Part shown: one piece after another, positions 60,962 through 64,000 of the stretch
Layout of the letters: each line of letters opens with the position of its first letter
Position numbering within the stretch: position 1 is the stretch's first letter
Assembly (NCBI RefSeq): GCF_000316665.1
Contig: NC_019678.1
Coordinates: 2,232,001-2,296,000 of the forward strand
Length of the DNA stretch: 64,000 nt
Source: Rivularia sp. PCC 7116
GTDB lineage: Bacteria; Cyanobacteriota; Cyanobacteriia; Cyanobacteriales; Nostocaceae
Direction: 5' to 3'
The notes under the pieces: model-generated
What the model was told of the DNA's origin: nothing
Databases searched by the model: none
What the model saw: only the letters and a program-made list of their open reading frames with translations
Program-made: the position numbers and the translations under genes

Positions 60962-61078
60962 AAGGGTTATGTGGCTTAGTCGTTGGTGGTTCATAATTGC
61001 GATCGCCACAAATCCAATTAAAAAGACATCAAAACCGATAGCTATCCCCCCAATTAGCAATACTTCATCTTGATGCAT
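60926..61078 (-). CDS. Very small membrane protein
   Basis: A 50-codon frame starts at ATG 61078, overlapping the end of the 192-residue membrane protein gene by 14 bases. It has a single hydrophobic helix (VLLIGGIAIGFDVFLIGFVA) and a basic tail (LKKIKRRLPPLR). The overlap, topology and charge follow rules for real small membrane proteins, so coupling with the preceding gene is likely. Its role is unknown. Confidence 0.6.
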   Translation of the reverse strand: MHQDEVLLIGGIAIGFDVFLIGFVAIAIMNHQRLSHITLKKIKRRLPPLR

Positions 61079-61643
61079 ACTTACTATCCCCATTCCCATT
61101 AGCACTTTTGATTAATTCCTCGTACTTTTTCTTGTCTTGGGCAACACCGGCTTTACCAATCAGCGCTAGCCAAGACAAGGAATTACCCGCCAGATACATC
61201 ACTTCACTACCAAATACTAAGCAACTGGCAAGGAATCTAGCTGCCATAATATCTCCCATTCCTAAACCGCCAATGGTAGTTACGAAATCTACGTAGTAGA
61301 CCACGCAACAGAAGATTGCTAGGAATATAACTAACGTGATGCTTGCCCCCGTTGCAATCTTCCTTTGATTCTCATTTTGAATAGAGGCTAATGATTTTGG
61401 AATTGAAAATATAATTCCCCAAGCAGGGGGAGTTGTACAAATCCCAATACAGAATGCCTCATACAAACCAATAGCCGCGCTAATAGCCCAAACCGTCCAA
61501 AATTGTAAATCTGGTTCCGTGCTTAGGAATCCATCAAAGTACTTTTTAGTGTATATAACGTTAATCCAGGTTATAGCTATTCCTACTATGTAACAGCAGA
61601 CTGAAATAGCTCGGTTAACTGCGGGCGCTCTACCAAAAATCAT
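61065..61643 (-). CDS. Four-helix membrane protein of the phage-like element
   Basis: The 192-residue protein has about four membrane segments (10-32, 45-70, 92-120, 125-160) and a polar C-terminus. I recognise no transporter signature. It lies downstream of the P-loop ATPase gene and after the TGTTGAA array, in the same direction. A membrane partner for the ATPase is a reasonable guess. Confidence 0.6.
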   Translation of the reverse strand: MIFGRAPAVNRAISVCCYIVGIAITWINVIYTKKYFDGFLSTEPDLQFWTVWAISAAIGLYEAFCIGICTTPPAWGIIFSIPKSLASIQNENQRKIATGASITLVIFLAIFCCVVYYVDFVTTIGGLGMGDIMAARFLASCLVFGSEVMYLAGNSLSWLALIGKAGVAQDKKKYEELIKSANGNGDSKYASR

Positions 61644-61687
61644 GTTTTCTCCTAATAATATTGAGCAATTTATAGGTGCCTATGTGT

Positions 61688-61854
61688 TGTTGAAAGTGTT
61701 GAATTTTTGTTGAACTGTTGAACATCTGTTGAACAATCTCTTAAAGCTGTTGAACCATTAGCAACAAGGATGTTGAAGATTGTTGAACTTGTTGAACAAC
61801 ATTTTGTTGAATGGTTCAACACACCTCCCCCCTCCCCCCCCCTGAGATTCAACA
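61688..61854. repeat. Array of TGTTGAA heptamers (ten direct, two inverted)
   Basis: Direct copies of TGTTGAA(C) start at 61688, 61697, 61708, 61716, 61727, 61748, 61771, 61781, 61790 and 61805; inverted copies end at 61821 and 61854. Spacing is irregular, mostly 8-11 bases (one helical turn), with a 20-base C/T-rich run at 61824-61843. This looks like an iteron or multi-site binding array (replication origin, partition centromere or repressor operator). It overlaps the last codons of the ATPase gene and precedes the 192-residue protein gene. Confidence 0.8.
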
Positions 61855-63096
61855 AGTTTTTACGAGTTGGTAATTATCCTCGCTATCTTTTTCAATCAAA
61901 CTATTTTCAACCAGTTCATTTATTATGGGTTTAATTGCTTCGTTCTTATGACTTTTATGTCCGAGAGGGCGCGATTGCTGAATGTTTCTGATTCCGAATT
62001 TGCTGTCTGGTGAAACAGTTTTACTGTTAAACCATTTCAGTAGTTTTTCTGCTTCTGAACTTAACTCTGGTGGAGTATCATTGTCTGCTAGTGAAATGGT
62101 TAATGGTAATTGGTTGATTGGGTTAATTCCAATTGGTGGATTACCTTTTTTCTTGAATGTTTTATAGTCGCCATCCGTGGGATGTATAGCTATGGAAGCT
62201 CGCACTGCTCCAGTCAATACACAGGGGTAAGCTTGCTGTTGTATCCACTGGTTGCGTTTATCGAACTGTTTCCATCTGCTTTCTGCGTATGTTGCAGCTG
62301 AAGCACCTGTTAAAATTAGTACAAAATTATTGCGATTTTGTGCTGATATTCCTATATCCTCTACATTTGACGACTGATTCATAGCGATAAACATGATGTC
62401 GTACTTCCTACCTTCACTCCCCAAGCGCTCTAATGTCCTTTCAACGCGGGTTGAATCATCAAAGTTTTTAAGGCAAGCTCCCAATTCATCCGTAAAGACA
62501 ATCAAAAAATCATCTTCTTTAGGTTGATAATCTGCCTCACGCCGCAGGTCTAGCAAATTTTCTAATGCTTCGAGTTGTCGCTCAATCAAGGTAAAATCGC
62601 TAAGTACCTTGATACCTAACTCCCTCCACAGCGGATTCCGGTTAGCATGTGGATCTAGTGCTAAAACTTGGGCGGGTTTGTTGGCAGTTAGCTTGCCAGC
62701 CAGCCAACAAGCTAGTGAAGTTTTAGCGCTGCCACTGTTACCAAAAATAAGTACGCCTACGGCCTCATCTTCTAAATCATCCCAGTTATAAAAGTCCAAT
62801 ATTTCTGTTTCTGTTTCGGGTGTTGGGTATTGGGTATTGGGTATTGGTCTTTCATTTTCAACCTTTAACTCTTTTTCGACTTCAACCTCAGCAACTTGTG
62901 ATTGCTGCAATCGGCTTGATTCGGTGGTAGTACTAGCCATAAGCACGCCACCAGCAGCAGCACCTAAAATACTTCCAACAACTAATGGAATTTCAAATTT
63001 AAAAGGATGCTCTAAGCGAGCTGATCGAATGGGAGTAGGTGCAGATATAATCACCTCCCCAAGTAATACCAACTCTGGTATCATTATTTTTTCCAC
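61849..63096 (-). CDS. Membrane-anchored P-loop ATPase (FtsK/HerA-like)
   Basis: The 415-residue protein has a hydrophobic helix near 33-54 (PLVVGSILGAAAGGVLMAS), a charged linker, and a P-loop domain: Walker A GNSGSAKTSLACWLAG (about 117), Walker B FLIVFTDELG (near 198), and a sensor-like MFIAMNQSSNVED. The C-terminus (about 370-415) is a winged-helix-type segment. It belongs to the HerA/FtsK pumping group found in plasmid transfer and in DNA packaging of tailless viruses. The start is GTG 63096; an ATG at 63084 is possible. Confidence 0.75.
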   Translation of the reverse strand: MEKIMIPELVLLGEVIISAPTPIRSARLEHPFKFEIPLVVGSILGAAAGGVLMASTTTESSRLQQSQVAEVEVEKELKVENERPIPNTQYPTPETETEILDFYNWDDLEDEAVGVLIFGNSGSAKTSLACWLAGKLTANKPAQVLALDPHANRNPLWRELGIKVLSDFTLIERQLEALENLLDLRREADYQPKEDDFLIVFTDELGACLKNFDDSTRVERTLERLGSEGRKYDIMFIAMNQSSNVEDIGISAQNRNNFVLILTGASAATYAESRWKQFDKRNQWIQQQAYPCVLTGAVRASIAIHPTDGDYKTFKKKGNPPIGINPINQLPLTISLADNDTPPELSSEAEKLLKWFNSKTVSPDSKFGIRNIQQSRPLGHKSHKNEAIKPIINELVENSLIEKDSEDNYQLVKTC

Positions 63097-63146
63097 TCAC
63101 TGGTCATAGGTGCAACCGCTGTTGTTAGCCAAGCGGTTGCATTTAA

Positions 63147-63422
63147 TTAGTTAGCTCGTATCTGCTCAATCAAGGCATGTAACAATCCCTCCATGTCGGT
63201 AGGTTCTAGCTGGTCGGTGCATTCCCAAGCTACCCAATGCATCTCAGGTCTGATATTTCCATTCGCACGATTAGCTAAGTAAGTGCATATGTACTGAATA
63301 AAGAAAAGTTTTTCTCGAACGTTAAGTCCTTCTAGGTGCGAGCCGTATTTGTTTTGTATGTCGCCTAAAATCGACCTTTCACCCGGTGTATAGCTGGTGT
63401 AATATCCAAGTGGTTTACTCAT
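63147..63422 (-). CDS. Small unknown protein
   Basis: The 91-residue hydrophilic protein has an extended start (SKPLGYYTSYTPGERSILGD) and a helical remainder with REKLFFIQYICTYLANRANG. It is encoded 50 bases upstream of the ATPase gene in the same direction, so the two are probably cotranscribed. No family recognised. Confidence 0.58.
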   Translation of the reverse strand: MSKPLGYYTSYTPGERSILGDIQNKYGSHLEGLNVREKLFFIQYICTYLANRANGNIRPEMHWVAWECTDQLEPTDMEGLLHALIEQIRAN

Positions 63423-63449
63423 TGGTAGAATAGAACTCTAGGTGTACTT

Positions 63450-63480
63450 AATAGGACTGCGGTTTGCTGGCAGTCCTATT
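63450..63480. terminator. Hairpin between the small-RNA units and the leftward operon
   Basis: AATAGGACTGC (63450-63460) and GCAGTCCTATT (63470-63480) form a perfect 11-bp stem with a nine-base loop. It lies 28 bases upstream of the 91-residue gene's start and just before the first small-RNA unit. It may separate transcripts or regulate the leader of the leftward operon. Confidence 0.65.
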
Positions 63481-63484
63481 TTCA

Positions 63485-63597
63485 ACTAACTAGCAAAACC
63501 CCACGACGCTACGATTTACGGGTTATAACTGGATAGTCAATTTATTACTGATGATTTCAAGTTTTAGGGAAGTAGCGCGTACTTCCCATTTTTTTTT
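63485..63597 (+). ncRNA. Tandem structured small RNA, unit 1
   Basis: A stem (ACTAACTAG 63485-63493 with CTGGATAGT 63529-63537, one mismatch) closes a loop holding a 29-base motif at 63499-63527 (core ACGACGCTACGATTTA). About 30 bases later a terminator follows: GGGAAGTA/TACTTCCC at 63567-63587, then a T run to 63597. There is no open frame. The motif, the stem and the terminator all recur 112 bases on, which indicates an RNA function. Confidence 0.65.
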
Positions 63598-63599
63598 AC

Positions 63600-63719
63600 A
63601 ACTTCTACAACCCTACGACGCTACGATTTATGGGCTATATTGTGGAAGTTATATTCACATTTACTGATTGCTAATTAACTTACTAAGTGGGGAGTTGCGA
63701 GTACTCCCCATCTTTTTTT
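63600..63719 (+). ncRNA. Tandem structured small RNA, unit 2
   Basis: An 11-bp stem (AACTTCTACAA 63600-63610 with TTGTGGAAGTT 63640-63650, one G-U pair) encloses the second motif copy at 63611-63639, identical to unit 1 at 26 of 29 positions (three C/T changes). A terminator GGGGAGT/ACTCCCC (63689-63709) with a T run ends it. The stem sequences of the two units differ while pairing is kept, which is the mark of selection on structure. Confidence 0.65.
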
Positions 63720-63764
63720 AGGTACTGACCACATAATGACTACTCGGTCTGTTATGGGTGTTCG

Positions 63765-63977
63765 CTAAGTTGAAGTCGAAGAAATTTTTGCCCCCTCAAA
63801 TGCCTCTATTAAGTCATCAAGAGAACAGTTAAAAACCTCAAGCAACTTTTTTGTTTGGGACGGAGTTAAGCGAGGTGAGACGCTACCTTGCTCCCACCTC
63901 CCGACAGTTGCGGTCTGAACGTCTATGGCTTGCGCTACTTGCCTTTGAGACAATCCGGCTCTTTTCCTTAACGACAT
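63765..63977 (-). CDS. XRE/Cro-type repressor
   Basis: The 70-residue protein is a bare HTH_3 domain: RKRAGLSQRQVAQAID, then VQTATVGRWEQGSVSPRLTP, with KLLEVFNCSLDDLIEAF closing the five-helix fold. Such proteins keep prophages or plasmids silent. The frame is open upstream of ATG 63977, so the true start may lie a little beyond, possibly outside the window. It reads toward the two small-RNA units and the leftward operon. Confidence 0.85.
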   Translation of the reverse strand: MSLRKRAGLSQRQVAQAIDVQTATVGRWEQGSVSPRLTPSQTKKLLEVFNCSLDDLIEAFEGAKISSTST

Positions 63978-64000
63978 TATGCTCAGGGGTTCTTTCTTTG

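Noticed and set aside
61688-61854. CRISPR array
   Set aside because: The repeat unit is only seven bases with 8-20 base irregular spacing and occurs in both orientations; no cas genes are present.
61670-61855. 61-residue minus-strand frame across the TGTTGAA array
   Set aside because: Its residues are dictated by the repeat; the array itself is the signal.
52157-63977. Filamentous-phage (Zot) reading of the ATPase
   Set aside because: Zot proteins have the P-loop at the N-terminus and the membrane helix towards the C-terminus; here the order is reversed, and the other genes do not fit an inovirus.

Overview
The window reads as the chromosome of a filamentous cyanobacterium, probably of the Nostocales. 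Supporting signs are AT-rich DNA with scattered HIP1 octamers (GCGATCGC, e.g. near 6514 and 40935), a cyanobacterial group 2 sigma factor, ACR3/ArsH/ArsC arsenic genes of cyanobacterial type, DUF2808 and DUF6876 proteins, and cyanobacteria-style short inverted repeats. Genus cannot be fixed from the sequence alone.

Region 1 (1-4875) is an arsenic island on the minus strand: arsR, then a phosphate-binding PstS-like lipoprotein, an ACR3 arsenite carrier, arsH and arsC. Two ATCAA-N6-TTGAT-type boxes lie between arsR and pstS. Upstream of arsR is a decayed second copy of the pstS/operator/arsR junction. Region 2 (5131-7908) holds a sigma factor, a 16-codon response-regulator remnant, a DUF2808 protein, a PepSY-like membrane protein and a small exported protein. 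Region 3 (7969-21493) is a copper-resistance island: multicopper oxidase CopA, outer-membrane CopB with a 77-residue internal duplication, a Met/His-rich periplasmic protein, a DUF442 phosphatase-like protein, a 15-cysteine copper-storage bundle, a DUF305 protein, a CPH-type and a CPC-type P1B ATPase, an HMA chaperone and a cupredoxin. Four TTTCAT-N5-TTTCAT direct repeats, the form described for CopR in Synechocystis, sit in front of parts of regions 2 and 3, although no intact two-component pair is encoded nearby.

Region 4 (21678-48984) is a large integrated element whose right edge abuts tRNA-Phe (49042-49114). It has cargo genes on the minus strand (small unknown proteins, a two-gene Res/Mod restriction system, a C5 methyltransferase overlapped for about 745 bases by a second reading frame, and an interrupted HSDR_N gene). 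A long plus-strand operon (37227-46650) encodes small membrane proteins, an NlpC/P60-like hydrolase, exported proteins and an FtsK-type ATPase. The combination suggests DNA transfer by an FtsK/TraB-like pump, without any visible VirB4-type secretion machinery. The tyrosine integrase (47662-48873) points at the tRNA.

Region 5 (49376-51878) holds ordinary chromosomal genes (DUF429 protein, NarL-type sensor kinase). Region 6 (52157-63977) is a second phage-like element. Its rightward genes encode fibre, lectin-like, coiled-coil and collagen-like proteins, small structural candidates, holin-like proteins and an amidase endolysin. Its leftward genes encode a membrane-anchored P-loop ATPase, membrane proteins and an XRE repressor. 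No terminase, portal or recognisable tail genes are present. It carries an array of twelve TGTTGAA heptamers and two tandem copies of an apparently structured, terminator-ended small RNA (63485-63719), which I regard together with the overlapping methyltransferase frame as the most novel signals.
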